This document shows positions 51,183-58,858 of a DNA stretch of 64,000 nt, one piece after another. A model generated the notes under the pieces. The model ran no database searches and was not told the DNA's origin. It was given only the letters and a program-made list of their open reading frames with translations. Origin of the DNA: a virus; IMG/VR virus record IMGVR_UViG_3300022745_000021, positions 1 through 64,000 of that record; one strand, 5' to 3'. A program made the position numbers and the translations under genes. Every line of letters starts with the position of its first letter. Position 1 is the first letter of the stretch.

Positions 51183-51452
51183 TTACTCCCCACGCGCCAC
51201 GCTGGTGGCCTGCCCCGCCGCGAAGATGCCTTCCCAGAACCGCCACTGGTCATCGCTGCCGACAAGCTCGACCTCGGGGCCGTGCCCATGGGCCGCCCGC
51301 CACAGATCGCCGATCCAGCGGCGCACCTTGAGGCGTTCCGGCGGCAACGGGGTAGGGATCAGCAGTTGATCCAGCGGCAGGCCGGGGGTCGGCTTCGTGC
51401 GGGTGACGTCGGCAGCGCTGCCGCGCGGATGTTCATTGGTGGTAGCGGGCAT
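51183..51452 (-). CDS. Hypothetical protein
   Basis: An 89-residue protein. The C-terminal half (RLKVRRWIGDLWRAAHGHGPEVELVGSDDQWRFWEG) is Trp-rich. GAGGAGACCC site. No family recognised. Confidence 0.65.
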   Translation of the reverse strand: MPATTNEHPRGSAADVTRTKPTPGLPLDQLLIPTPLPPERLKVRRWIGDLWRAAHGHGPEVELVGSDDQWRFWEGIFAAGQATSVARGE

Positions 51453-51492
51453 AGTTATGGGTCTCCTCGGATGTGGGACTACCTTAGCAGGG

Positions 51493-51525
51493 CGGGGCAG
51501 CCCTCGCCACCCCTGCCCTGCCCCG
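51493..51525 (-). terminator. Hairpin after 51538-51942
   Basis: CGGGGCAG / CTGCCCCG stem with a GC-rich 17-base loop and no T run; weak terminator candidate. Confidence 0.35.
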
Positions 51526-51537
51526 GTGTCGGTCGGA

Positions 51538-51942
51538 TCACGCCGCCTTGGCGAGCTTGGCGGCTGCCGTGGTGATGCAGCCAAAGCCGAGCAGCCGCAC
51601 CTCGGCGGTCGCGGCATCGACGACGACGTAGCGGTTGCTGGTGTGGCACACGACGTAGACGGTCCGGCCGACGGTGGTGCGCACCTTGCCCAGCACGGCC
51701 GAACGCGGCACGCCGTAGCGCTCGCAGGTATTCTGGATGGTTTCCTCGACCTTGGCCGCCATGTCCACCGGGGCCATCACCCCGTTGGGGTACGCCTTGT
51801 CGAACCTGGCGCGCAGCACGATCGGGTTGGCGTCGTAGTCGCGGGCCACCTCGGTGATGGACTGGTCGAGGTCCTTGCCGTTGCGGACGTCCATGGTGAC
51901 GTCGAGCAGCAGGTCGTTCCAGTTGATCGGGGTCTGGGTCAT
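51538..51942 (-). CDS. Hypothetical protein
   Basis: A 134-residue protein with ...YDANPIVLRARFDKAYPNG and a C-terminal beta segment RTVYVVCHTSNRYVVVDAATAEVRLLG. It carries the standard leader and promoter. No family recognised. Confidence 0.7.
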   Translation of the reverse strand: MTQTPINWNDLLLDVTMDVRNGKDLDQSITEVARDYDANPIVLRARFDKAYPNGVMAPVDMAAKVEETIQNTCERYGVPRSAVLGKVRTTVGRTVYVVCHTSNRYVVVDAATAEVRLLGFGCITTAAAKLAKAA

Positions 51943-51992
51943 CGTTGGTCTCCTCGGTAATCGGTCTGGCCTGCCTGCCGTTCCGATGCCCC

Positions 51993-52020
51993 CTTGTACC
52001 ACGCTGGCGGTGCACGTCAA
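51993..52020 (-). promoter_or_regulatory. Repeated-family promoter for 51942 gene
   Basis: TTGACG, 16-base spacer with TACC-N8-GGTA, TACAAG. GTTGCAAC pair (52029-52044) 8 bases upstream; GGCAGGCAGGCC leader at 51968. Confidence 0.88.
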
Positions 52021-52045
52021 CAGAAAAGTGCAACCGGGTTGCAAA

Positions 52046-52225
52046 TTATTCGTCGCCCCCGGGCGTCGCGGCGAGTGCAGCCTGCGCGTCCTCGAAGGTG
52101 TCAGCGTGGCCCAGCACGTCGAAGACATCCTTGCGGCGGTTGCCCGGGTTCGGCCGGTGCGTGCCATAGTCGTACCCGTCCGCGCCGTCGCGGCGATTGG
52201 TGGCGGTGATGAACGTGCGAAGCAT
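52046..52225 (-). CDS. Small protein
   Basis: A 59-residue protein starting MLRTFITATN with GGGAG at 8-base spacing. Central part basic (NRRKDVFDVLGHADTFEDAQAAL). No family recognised. Confidence 0.6.
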   Translation of the reverse strand: MLRTFITATNRRDGADGYDYGTHRPNPGNRRKDVFDVLGHADTFEDAQAALAATPGGDE

Positions 52226-52256
52226 GGGGGTCACTCCCGTTGCAACTGGTTGCAGC

Positions 52257-52281
52257 AAAAAGGGGAGAGGATCGCTCCCCT
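52257..52281 (-). terminator. Intrinsic terminator after 52303-52605
   Basis: AGGGGAG / CTCCCCT stem followed on the minus strand by TTTTT, then directly by a GTTGCAAC pair (52239-52254). Confidence 0.8.
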
Positions 52282-52302
52282 CCCCCGGTTGGATCGGCTG
52301 GA

Positions 52303-52605
52303 TCAGGCGACGGCCAGCGCGTGGACCTGTTCTGCGGTCAGCGTGGGGGCCAGCTTCTTTTCCTCGCGGGCCAGCTTCACGAACGGCTGGAGGTACTTGT
52401 AGACGTTGTTCTTTGCCTTGAACTCGGACTTGGTCTTGCCGATCAGCGCCAGCACCTCGTCGCGCGTCATGTCAGCGGCGTCGAGCATCGCCAGCAGAAT
52501 GTCCCAGCCCCGGCCGTTGTCCTTGTAGGTCTCGGCGTGGGCGACGACGACGGCGAACAGGTCGGCGGCGGGGACGATCGCGGGAACAGTGGCTTCGATG
52601 GTCAT
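52303..52605 (-). CDS. Hypothetical protein, possible DNA-binding
   Basis: A 100-residue helical protein with RDEVLALIGKTKSEFKAKNNVYKYLQPFVKLAREEKKL, a basic helical arrangement. Expressed from its own promoters, with a terminator behind it, so it is a single-gene unit. Could be a small regulator. No family recognised. Confidence 0.7.
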   Translation of the reverse strand: MTIEATVPAIVPAADLFAVVVAHAETYKDNGRGWDILLAMLDAADMTRDEVLALIGKTKSEFKAKNNVYKYLQPFVKLAREEKKLAPTLTAEQVHALAVA

Positions 52606-52663
52606 GGTAGGTCTCCTCTATCAGCGGGGCGGTGGCCTGCCTGCCAACCGCTCTTGATGTCTG

Positions 52664-52691
52664 ATAGTACCACGCTGGCGGTACACGTCAA
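52664..52691 (-). promoter_or_regulatory. Repeated-family promoter for 52605 gene
   Basis: TTGACG, 16-base spacer with TACC-N8-GGTA, TACTAT; GGCAGGCAGGCC leader at 52634. Confidence 0.85.
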
Positions 52692-52763
52692 CCGAAAAAA
52701 GCACGGGCGCACCAATTATTTTCCCGGGGTCCGAAATTCAGGCGCGCGACGGCATGTCAGTTT

Positions 52764-52791
52764 TTCGCACCACACTGGCGGTATGATGCAG
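52764..52791 (-). promoter_or_regulatory. Degenerate second family promoter
   Basis: CTGCAT, 16-base spacer with TACC-N8-GGTG, TGCGAA. Tandem to the copy at 52664, probably weak. Confidence 0.45.
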
Positions 52792-52800
52792 CCACGTCCA

Positions 52801-52834
52801 CGGTATGGGTGGGCGGTATGGGTCACGGTATGGG
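52801..52834. repeat. Three copies of CGGTATGGG
   Basis: Copies at 52801, 52814 and 52826, spaced 13 and 12 bases, between the tandem promoters and the stop of the next gene. A GTTGCAAC pair follows at 52839-52856. Confidence 0.75.
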
Positions 52835-52859
52835 CGTAGTTGCAACCGGGTTGCAATAC

Positions 52860-53213
52860 CTACCCTAGGTCGATCACCCGACGCATACGGGTGTCACGGG
52901 TGTGCACCCTCGGTCCACGTTCCCACTCATCCCGTCGGCAGTTCCACAGCAACTCGTCATTGCCGTCTGGTCGCTTGACTGCGACAGCGAAGCGATAGTG
53001 GTTCAGTGCGTATACGGTCCCCTGCACAAGGTGCGAGTTGGTTGACAGGATGCGTCCCGGCCTCTCCGGGTGTGGGTAGTCCGCGAAGTACCCGCATATC
53101 ACGGGTACACGGCTATGGACGATCTCTCCGTCCTTGAAGGGGTGGGTGTTCTCCGCGCCCTCCTGCTGTGGATCGTCTCCCGCGCGTTCGGTGAAGTCGA
53201 GTTGCCGTGCCAT
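52860..53213 (-). CDS. Hypothetical protein
   Basis: A 117-residue protein with beta-type sequence and a basic C-terminus ending R.VIDLG. The neighbouring 171-residue protein ends R.IIDLD, hinting at a shared tail. No family recognised. Confidence 0.65.
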   Translation of the reverse strand: MARQLDFTERAGDDPQQEGAENTHPFKDGEIVHSRVPVICGYFADYPHPERPGRILSTNSHLVQGTVYALNHYRFAVAVKRPDGNDELLWNCRRDEWERGPRVHTRDTRMRRVIDLG

Positions 53214-53214
53214 G

Positions 53215-53421
53215 TCAGTCCGTATCCAGCTTCCGTCTGATCCTGCGTCCTATGGTGTTACGTGTGCTCGGTGTCCTCTGCGCCTCACTGGTTTGGCTTT
53301 CCCCCGCGCCCTGCACGTCGTTGGTCACTGCGTCAGCTTCCCCGCGCGTTTGTCGGCCCGCATGATCCCGGTAGGCGATCACGACGTTCAGCAGCGCGTT
53401 GAGCAGTCGGAATACCATCAT
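53215..53421 (-). CDS. Small protein with hydrophobic start
   Basis: A 68-residue protein: hydrophobic first 17 residues (VFRLLNALLNVVIAY), then polar and basic with GRRIRRKL at the end. GGGGAGATC site. May sit at the membrane. No family recognised. Confidence 0.6.
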   Translation of the reverse strand: MMVFRLLNALLNVVIAYRDHAGRQTRGEADAVTNDVQGAGESQTSEAQRTPSTRNTIGRRIRRKLDTD

Positions 53422-53439
53422 GGGTGATCTCCCCGCGCG

Positions 53440-53955
53440 TCAGTCAAGGTCGATGATCCTCTTGGTGCGCTTGCGGGTGTTCTCCCGCGCGTTGCGTTCG
53501 GTCTCGATCTCCGCTTTGGTCTCTCCCCGGCGCCGTTCGTAGGCGAGCAGCATCGTGCGCAAGTGCAGGTCTGCCTTCGGCCCCAGCGTCACGTGCACGT
53601 CCAGCGTCATCATGTCGCGCTCGGTTGCGATCAGTCCCTGCGCCTCTGCGTTGCGGATGGCCCACGCGCTGTCGCGGTCACGATCGGTCATACCAAACGC
53701 CACCACCACCTTGCCGTCGAGGTAGGCGTCCAGTAGGAGGTCGGCGATGTCTATCCTGTCGCGTGATCTCCCCGGTCGGCGTTCCTCGCGCAGTTGCTTG
53801 GCGGCTGCCAGCAGGCGGTGGCCTAGCTCGTTCTCCTCGCGCTGCATTGCAGCCAGTTGCAACATTTGGTCATCGGACAAGCTCGTGGAGGGCACGCCCA
53901 ACGCGGCCAACCGGTCCAGTTCTGCGCGTAGGCGGCTGCGGCCTTCGGGCGACAT
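53440..53955 (-). CDS. Charged helical protein
   Basis: A 171-residue protein, helical and rich in Arg/Glu, with an LLLDAYLDGKVVVAFGMTDRDRDSAWAIRNAEAQGL segment and a coiled C-terminus. A GTTGCAAC pair lies inside at 53847. No family recognised. Confidence 0.7.
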   Translation of the reverse strand: MSPEGRSRLRAELDRLAALGVPSTSLSDDQMLQLAAMQREENELGHRLLAAAKQLREERRPGRSRDRIDIADLLLDAYLDGKVVVAFGMTDRDRDSAWAIRNAEAQGLIATERDMMTLDVHVTLGPKADLHLRTMLLAYERRRGETKAEIETERNARENTRKRTKRIIDLD

Positions 53956-54161
53956 CAGTCTTCGTCCTCGTCTTCGGCGTTCCCCGCGCCCGGCGACACG
54001 ACGGTGCAGGTGTAAACCGGCACGCGCTCGATCGTGCATTCCAGCGCGACGCCGCAACCCTCGCACACGGTCACGCTCTTGTGGTGGTCGTGGTAGCATT
54101 CCGGGCACGTGTACCGGTTGTCCCACGGGGTGTTGGTGAGTTGGTCTCCGACTGCCATCAT
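53955..54161 (-). CDS. Small zinc-finger protein
   Basis: A 68-residue protein with CPEC...CEGC, a four-cysteine zinc knuckle (about residues 20-38), and an acidic tail ending in a run of Glu/Asp. GGGAGACGC site with two possible ATGs. Overlaps both neighbours. Confidence 0.7.
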   Translation of the reverse strand: MMAVGDQLTNTPWDNRYTCPECYHDHHKSVTVCEGCGVALECTIERVPVYTCTVVSPGAGNAEDEDED

Positions 54162-54472
54162 GCGTCTCCCTGCGCGGGCAGATAGTGCCGCCTGCGCATT
54201 TCCCTGCCGTACTCGATACCGGTGGCGATCCACCACGACGCCGGCATGTCGCCAAGGTAGGGGATCATTTCACTGCGGTCGTCGCTGACCCACGTGTCCC
54301 CCGCGCCCGGCTTGAGGCTGGTCGGGCGGTACTGGTTCGCCTTGCGCTCGGCAGCGTCGGTGGGGAAAAGGCCGTTGTCGAACGAGTAGTAGTGGTAGCC
54401 CTCCCCGCGCACCAGTTCGACGCACGGCTCCACGCGCTGGATGCGCTCGTTGATCTGTTTCAGCGTCGCCAT
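54158..54472 (-). CDS. Hypothetical protein
   Basis: A 104-residue protein with EGYHYYSFDNGLF and a basic YGREMRRRHYLP end. GGAGGG site. No family recognised. Confidence 0.7.
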   Translation of the reverse strand: MATLKQINERIQRVEPCVELVRGEGYHYYSFDNGLFPTDAAERKANQYRPTSLKPGAGDTWVSDDRSEMIPYLGDMPASWWIATGIEYGREMRRRHYLPAQGDA

Positions 54473-54475
54473 GCG

Positions 54476-54769
54476 TCAGCCCTCCGTTACGCGGTAGCTG
54501 GCAATACCCTCGCGATCGGAGCGCGTCGAGTAGACCAGCATGAAGCGGTCGTTCGGGTCTTCGGCCGATGCGGCGACGCCGTTGGCGTAATCGCCGATCT
54601 TCATGGCCTGCCCCGCGTTCGCCGCGCGGATCGACAGGTAGACCTCACCCATCACGGGGATGAACGCAACCTCGGGCTGGTCGGCGCCGACGAAAGCAGC
54701 GGCATCGTTGATCGCACGCTGCACGACGGTCATCACCCGGGCGGCACGGAAAAGGCTTTCGGTCTGCAT
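54476..54769 (-). CDS. Hypothetical protein
   Basis: A 97-residue protein, helix then beta segments. Standard GAGGAGACC leader and family-type promoter; first gene of an operon that runs left to 52860. No family recognised. Confidence 0.7.
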   Translation of the reverse strand: MQTESLFRAARVMTVVQRAINDAAAFVGADQPEVAFIPVMGEVYLSIRAANAGQAMKIGDYANGVAASAEDPNDRFMLVYSTRSDREGIASYRVTEG

Positions 54770-54818
54770 CGTTGGTCTCCTCGGTCCCGGTCGGCCTGCC
54801 TGCCTGCCCGGTGAAATC

Positions 54819-54846
54819 ACCTTAGAACATGTGGGTTGCAACGCAA
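54819..54846 (-). promoter_or_regulatory. Promoter for 54769 operon
   Basis: TTGCGT, 16 bases, TAAGGT; no TACC-N8-GGTA dyad. GTTGCAAC pair (54862-54879) 15 bases upstream; extended GGCAGGCAGGCAGGCC leader at 54793. Confidence 0.65.
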
Positions 54847-54890
54847 GCGAAATCTGCCGGCGTTGCAACCCGGTTGCAAATTGTTGCCCG

Positions 54891-55100
54891 TCACGCGTGG
54901 GCGTGTGACCAGCGGTAGCTGGCCTCCAACCCGGACGGCTTGCCCTCGATCATCCAGCGCCCGTCGGTGTCGGGGTGCAGGCGGTCGTTGGCCTGTGCCA
55001 TGGCGCGCAAGCTGTTCGGCGCTTCCACCTCGCAGGACCGGGTTGCCCCCGCGCCCTGCGGCTGGAACGTGAAACGGTAGCGCTTGGTGGTCCCGTTCAT
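54891..55100 (-). CDS. Small protein
   Basis: A 69-residue basic protein, MNGTTKRYRFTFQPQG start, with a beta-alpha-beta look. Overlaps the upstream stop as ATGA. No family recognised. Confidence 0.65.
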   Translation of the reverse strand: MNGTTKRYRFTFQPQGAGATRSCEVEAPNSLRAMAQANDRLHPDTDGRWMIEGKPSGLEASYRWSHAHA

Positions 55101-55606
55101 GCCACCGCCTCCAGACCTTCGCGGCTGGCGAACCACGCCGGGACCGTAGCACGGGCGACGGCGTCATCCTCGGGCCAGCCCTCGACGAACGAGATCAGCG
55201 AGCGCGGCACCCAAACGCGCTTCCCGTAGCGAGCGCGCTGCGGCAGCACGTCCACGAACAGCGCCTTGGCGCTTTCCTTCTGGATCGCCACCTCGACCAC
55301 CACCGGCGCCGGGTCCTCGCGCTCGGGCTTGGCCGGGGCCGCCTCGGCGCGCACGGCATCAACCGTGAAGTCGTCCAGCTTGGCGGCGGCCTGCTTGCGG
55401 TACTTGACCGCGAGCTTCTGCGCGGCGGCGAACTGGCGATCGGACCAGCCGAAGCGCTGACCCTTCTCGATCAGATCGCGGGCGAAGCCGGCGTCGTAGC
55501 CGGAAAAGCCCTTGCCGTCGTCGGAGCGCGCGCCGTCGCAGTCGCCGCGAACGGCCAGCAGCGCGCGGAACGTGAGGGTGTCGGTCAGGGTGATCGTGGT
55601 GCTCAT
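55097..55606 (-). CDS. Hypothetical protein
   Basis: A 169-residue protein with SGYDAGFARDLIEKGQRFGWSDRQFAAAQKLAVKYRKQ, then a linker and a beta-type C-terminal domain with RYGKRVWVPRSLISF. Similar layouts occur in phage proteins of unknown role. Standard leader and promoter. Confidence 0.7.
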   Translation of the reverse strand: MSTTITLTDTLTFRALLAVRGDCDGARSDDGKGFSGYDAGFARDLIEKGQRFGWSDRQFAAAQKLAVKYRKQAAAKLDDFTVDAVRAEAAPAKPEREDPAPVVVEVAIQKESAKALFVDVLPQRARYGKRVWVPRSLISFVEGWPEDDAVARATVPAWFASREGLEAVA

Positions 55607-55653
55607 GGTCGGTCTCCTCGGGTGGTCGGGCCTGCCTGCCCGGCCGATGTCTC

Positions 55654-55681
55654 TACGTACCATGCGGGCGGTACATGTCAA
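55654..55681 (-). promoter_or_regulatory. Repeated-family promoter for 55606 operon
   Basis: TTGACA, 16-base spacer with TACC-N8-GGTA, TACGTA. GTTGCAAC pair (55700-55716) 18 bases upstream; leader at 55629. Confidence 0.88.
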
Positions 55682-55720
55682 GCGTGATCGACGAGAAAAG
55701 TGCAACCGGGTTGCAAAATG

Positions 55721-55936
55721 TTAGGCCCTGCCCTCCTGCATGGCGCGCACCACGTCGAGCTTGCCGTAGTGCGCCAGCGCCAGTCGCGCCGTGTGGCTGG
55801 TAGCCCTGCCGTGGATCGGTTCGCGGCCATTGACCCACGGGCCATCGGGAAGCAGCCGCACGCGGTAGGAGAACATCCCCCGTCCGCGCATCGGCGTCGT
55901 CTCGAACTCCATGCCGTTGACGGCGATGCGGGCCAT
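55721..55936 (-). CDS. Small protein
   Basis: A 71-residue protein with MARIAVNGMEFETTPMRGRGMFSYRVRLL, beta-rich then helical. No family recognised. Confidence 0.65.
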   Translation of the reverse strand: MARIAVNGMEFETTPMRGRGMFSYRVRLLPDGPWVNGREPIHGRATSHTARLALAHYGKLDVVRAMQEGRA

Positions 55937-55939
55937 GGA

Positions 55940-56392
55940 TCAGGCTCCCCCGTGATCGCAGCCGGGGCGCAGGTTGCCGTCATCGTCGTAGTCGGGATCA
56001 TCGTCCCCGTCGTCATCCTCGTCGCCGAGCACGCGGGTCGGAAAGTCCGGCTGGCCGGGCACCTCGATCTCGACCAGTTCGCAGGCGGCGGTGACGGCCG
56101 ACATCATGGCGTCGTCTTCCCCGTCGAGGGCGTCCTCCCATGCCGGCGTGTTCGTCGCCTCGTCGATCAGGTCGATGACGACGCTGCGGACGCGCTCGGG
56201 GATGGCCCCCGGCCCGCCGTCCAGCACGCGCTGCCCGTAGGCGATGGCATCATGGATCGCGGTCACCGCTTCCTCGCACTCGGGCGCGTCGGTGTAGTAG
56301 TCCCCGGTCGCCTTGGCGATCAGGTTTTCGAGTGCGTCACGCAGCTTGAGGTTCTCCTCGGCGAGGTCGGGCTGGGTGTTGGTGTCGGTCAT
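55940..56392 (-). CDS. Acidic hypothetical protein
   Basis: A 150-residue protein with helical first part and a very acidic C-terminus (runs of Asp). Such acidic tails are common in DNA-mimic or chaperone-type phage proteins, but nothing more specific can be said. Confidence 0.7.
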   Translation of the reverse strand: MTDTNTQPDLAEENLKLRDALENLIAKATGDYYTDAPECEEAVTAIHDAIAYGQRVLDGGPGAIPERVRSVVIDLIDEATNTPAWEDALDGEDDAMMSAVTAACELVEIEVPGQPDFPTRVLGDEDDDGDDDPDYDDDGNLRPGCDHGGA

Positions 56393-56396
56393 GGTC

Positions 56397-56816
56397 TTAC
56401 GCCTCCACGTAGTCGGCTTCAAAGCCGGTGGTCAGGTTGATGCGGGCGGGGAGCTTGTAGTGGTCACGCGCCTTGGTCGTGATCCAGAAGCGGTTGCAGG
56501 TCTTGTAGGGGTTGTAGGTGTGGTCCTTGACCACGTAGCCCATCTGAACGAGCGCGTTGAACGCCAGCTGGCCCATTTCCTCCAGCGTCTCGATCGTGTC
56601 GATCACGCGCTTGGTGAGGAGGAACGTGCGGACCTCGTCGTACATCGGGCGCGACTGGCGCACGCGGCGGCCCTTGGCGTCGATCTCGTAGGTTTCCTCG
56701 GCCGGCTGGCTGATCGCCTTGGCGAGGATGGCGGTCGCCTTGCGGTTGGCGTCGCGCTCACGGGCGGCGGCGCGGTTGGCGAGCACACGGGCGGAAACGG
56801 TCGTCTCGAAGGTCAT
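56397..56816 (-). CDS. Basic hypothetical protein
   Basis: A 139-residue basic protein, helical, with ...FLLTKRVIDTIETLEEMGQLAFNALVQMGYVVKDHTYNPYK. Standard leader. First gene of an operon of three. No family recognised. Confidence 0.7.
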   Translation of the reverse strand: MTFETTVSARVLANRAAARERDANRKATAILAKAISQPAEETYEIDAKGRRVRQSRPMYDEVRTFLLTKRVIDTIETLEEMGQLAFNALVQMGYVVKDHTYNPYKTCNRFWITTKARDHYKLPARINLTTGFEADYVEA

Positions 56817-56868
56817 CGTCGGTCTCCTCGTTGGGGTGGGCCTGCCTGCCCGTCCCCGTTGATGTCCC

Positions 56869-56896
56869 TACGTACCATGCTGGCGGTACACGTCAA
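56869..56896 (-). promoter_or_regulatory. Repeated-family promoter for 56816 operon
   Basis: TTGACG, 16-base spacer with TACC-N8-GGTA, TACGTA; starts right after the preceding terminator's T run; leader at 56839. Confidence 0.88.
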
Positions 56897-56898
56897 GC

Positions 56899-56934
56899 AA
56901 AAAAGTGAGTGGGCGGGGATTTTTTCGCCCACTC
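56899..56934 (-). terminator. Intrinsic terminator after 56942-57388
   Basis: GAGTGGGCG / CGCCCACTC 9-base stem, 10-base loop, then TTTTTT on the minus strand, only 7 bases beyond the stop codon. Confidence 0.88.
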
Positions 56935-56941
56935 GTGTTGG

Positions 56942-57388
56942 TCAGGCCGCCTTGCGGGTGTCGGTGGTGGCGGACAGGTTCTCGCCGTAGTGGTCGTCCA
57001 CGGCATCGCGGACCGCCTGCACCTCGCGCTCGGTCGGCGCGCGGGAGAACATGAACTCAAGGTCCAGTTCCATCCCCTGCCAGTCGAGGATCAGGTTGTT
57101 GGTGCCCGAGCCGTCGCCCTCGTGGTCGTAGTAGATTTCCGCGTTGCGCGTGGGATCATGCGCGTCGATCAGCGCGAACGTCCGGTTGCCCAGTTCGACC
57201 AGCGCGTGGTCGGCCGGCTCCCAGACCTTGACGACGGTGGCGTGCAGCGGGGCCAGCACCACGTCGCGCTTGAACATGGCGCGGCCGATCGGACCGGACA
57301 TCAGTTCGGTCACCGATGCGTAGAGCGAGCGGGTCGCGGCGTTGCGGGCGCGGTTCTCGGCGATAGCGGCTTGGACGTCGTAAGTCAT
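56942..57388 (-). CDS. Hypothetical protein
   Basis: A 148-residue protein, helical start then VLAPLHATVVKVWEPADHALVELGNRTFALID beta segment and acidic end. Single-gene unit with its own promoter and terminator. No family recognised. Confidence 0.7.
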   Translation of the reverse strand: MTYDVQAAIAENRARNAATRSLYASVTELMSGPIGRAMFKRDVVLAPLHATVVKVWEPADHALVELGNRTFALIDAHDPTRNAEIYYDHEGDGSGTNNLILDWQGMELDLEFMFSRAPTEREVQAVRDAVDDHYGENLSATTDTRKAA

Positions 57389-57431
57389 GGTCGGTCTCCT
57401 CGGTTGCAGGGCCTGCCTGCCCTGCCCCATC

Positions 57432-57459
57432 ACCATACCGTTATGGCGGTACGATGCAA
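57432..57459 (-). promoter_or_regulatory. Repeated-family promoter for 57388 gene
   Basis: TTGCAT, 16-base spacer with TACC-N8-GGTA, TATGGT; a single GTTGCAA unit 12 bases upstream; leader at 57410. Confidence 0.78.
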
Positions 57460-57487
57460 GCGAAAAGTACAGCCCGTTGCAAACCGA

Positions 57488-57745
57488 TCAGAGCGCGAGC
57501 GGCATCACCCGGTTGGTCGGCTCATAGGTGCCAGTCCGGTCCAGCGCCGTGATCCCGCCCAGCCTGATCTTGTCCGCCGCGTCACGCCACTCGAACGGCA
57601 CGGCCGACAAGGGCAGGCGCCGGCCATCCTCGATCAGCAGCAGTTCGCCGCGCATGTGCAGCGCGCGCACGAACACATCGGCGGGCACGCAGACTTCGGC
57701 GATCTCGTCGAGGTTCATGCGAGAGAACGTAGGGGTGCGTGTCAT
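57488..57745 (-). CDS. Small hypothetical protein
   Basis: An 85-residue protein with VPADVFVRALHMRGELLLIEDGRRLPLSAVPFEWRDAADKIRLGG, a compact alpha/beta style. ATGA overlap upstream. No family recognised. Confidence 0.65.
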   Translation of the reverse strand: MTRTPTFSRMNLDEIAEVCVPADVFVRALHMRGELLLIEDGRRLPLSAVPFEWRDAADKIRLGGITALDRTGTYEPTNRVMPLAL

Positions 57746-57993
57746 AAGGCTTCGTCTCCATGGCGCGGCTCGGACCAGTCCTCGAACCGGCCGTACTCGA
57801 ACGTGTCGCGTGCCACCTTGCCGATGTCGTCCTTGCGCGCGATGGCGATGCACTGGCTCGGGTAGCGTTCGGGTTCGGGGAGCGACGACGCCGCCGCCCA
57901 CCCGTGTTGCGTCCCGACGACGTGGTAATCGCCGGTGTCCAAGTCAATGACCAGCTTGGCGTAAATCGGCGCATCGAGCACAAGCGCGGTCAC
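57742..57993 (-). CDS. Small hypothetical protein
   Basis: An 83-residue protein; GTG start overlaps the upstream stop (GTGA). Contains IYAKLVIDLDTGDYHVVGTQHGW. No family recognised. Confidence 0.65.
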   Translation of the reverse strand: MTALVLDAPIYAKLVIDLDTGDYHVVGTQHGWAAASSLPEPERYPSQCIAIARKDDIGKVARDTFEYGRFEDWSEPRHGDEAL

Positions 57994-58208
57994 GGGGTGT
58001 TCCCCAGCCGGGCCACCCGGCTCGTCCCTGCAACGCGTTGCACCCGGGTGCGCGGGCGTTCGGTCAGGAACACCGCGTCGCACTTGCGCACGTCCCCCGG
58101 GCCGGGGCCGAACCGGACCGTCGTCCAGCCGCCCTTGACCCGGGGGGAGACCACGACGCCATCGCCGTACTGGCTGTGCGTCACGCGCTTTCCATAGGAG
58201 AGCTTCAC
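57990..58208 (-). CDS. Small basic protein
   Basis: A 72-residue protein whose start MKLSYGKRVTHSQYGDGVVVSPRVKGGWTTVRFG resembles an SH3-like/KOW barrel, often RNA- or polymerase-binding. Basic C-terminus. No family confirmed. Confidence 0.65.
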   Translation of the reverse strand: MKLSYGKRVTHSQYGDGVVVSPRVKGGWTTVRFGPGPGDVRKCDAVFLTERPRTRVQRVAGTSRVARLGNTP

Positions 58209-58212
58209 GTGT

Positions 58213-58854
58213 TCAGCCCTCCCGAAGCGGGTCGTTGGGTTTCAGGATCGCGGCCTTGGCGTCATACGCGTCGGGGTTGGCCTCAAAGTCGTCGCCGGTC
58301 TCGAACTCGGGGATCACGTTGCGCGGATCGGACCAGCTGTGGTCGGTCCCGGTCACCCGGCCCCGGTCGCTGTCGCGGTTGTAGCGCCAGCCGCCCGCGT
58401 CCGTCACGGGGTCGTCGAAGCGTGCGCTCTCGTAGTGTGGATGGTCGTGAAGTTCGAGGCAGGTGACTTCCTTGCCCCCCTGCGTCCTATACGTGTTCCC
58501 CACGACAAAAGGCTTGGTCACACGCTGGAAGTGACGGTGCACCGGCGTAGGCGTAGCGGGGGCGGCTGCCTCGGTCGAGGCGGGGGCCTCGAACAGCCCG
58601 GGCCAGAACGTCTTCGGGTCGATCCACATTTCCTCGCGGGACAGGTTCTCGTGTTCCTCGATCGCCTCGATCACGTCTTCGATCACGGTGTCCGCGTCCA
58701 GCGCCGGGTTCTCGTCTTCGTCGGCGTGCGCCTCGTTGTAGTAGGCGATCAGTTCGCCGCGCAGGTGCTCCTCGTCCGGGTGGATCGAGAAGCGCGGACC
58801 AGACGACGTTTCGATGTGGCAGACGATCAGCTTGGGGGTGTTGTTATCGGTCAT
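58213..58854 (-). CDS. Hypothetical protein
   Basis: A 213-residue acidic protein. An N-terminal acidic domain (to about 90), an Ala/Pro linker (about 100-118) and a basic-aromatic domain with FVVGNTYRTQGGKEVTCLELH at its beginning. No family recognised. Confidence 0.7.
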   Translation of the reverse strand: MTDNNTPKLIVCHIETSSGPRFSIHPDEEHLRGELIAYYNEAHADEDENPALDADTVIEDVIEAIEEHENLSREEMWIDPKTFWPGLFEAPASTEAAAPATPTPVHRHFQRVTKPFVVGNTYRTQGGKEVTCLELHDHPHYESARFDDPVTDAGGWRYNRDSDRGRVTGTDHSWSDPRNVIPEFETGDDFEANPDAYDAKAAILKPNDPLREG

Positions 58855-58858
58855 GGGA

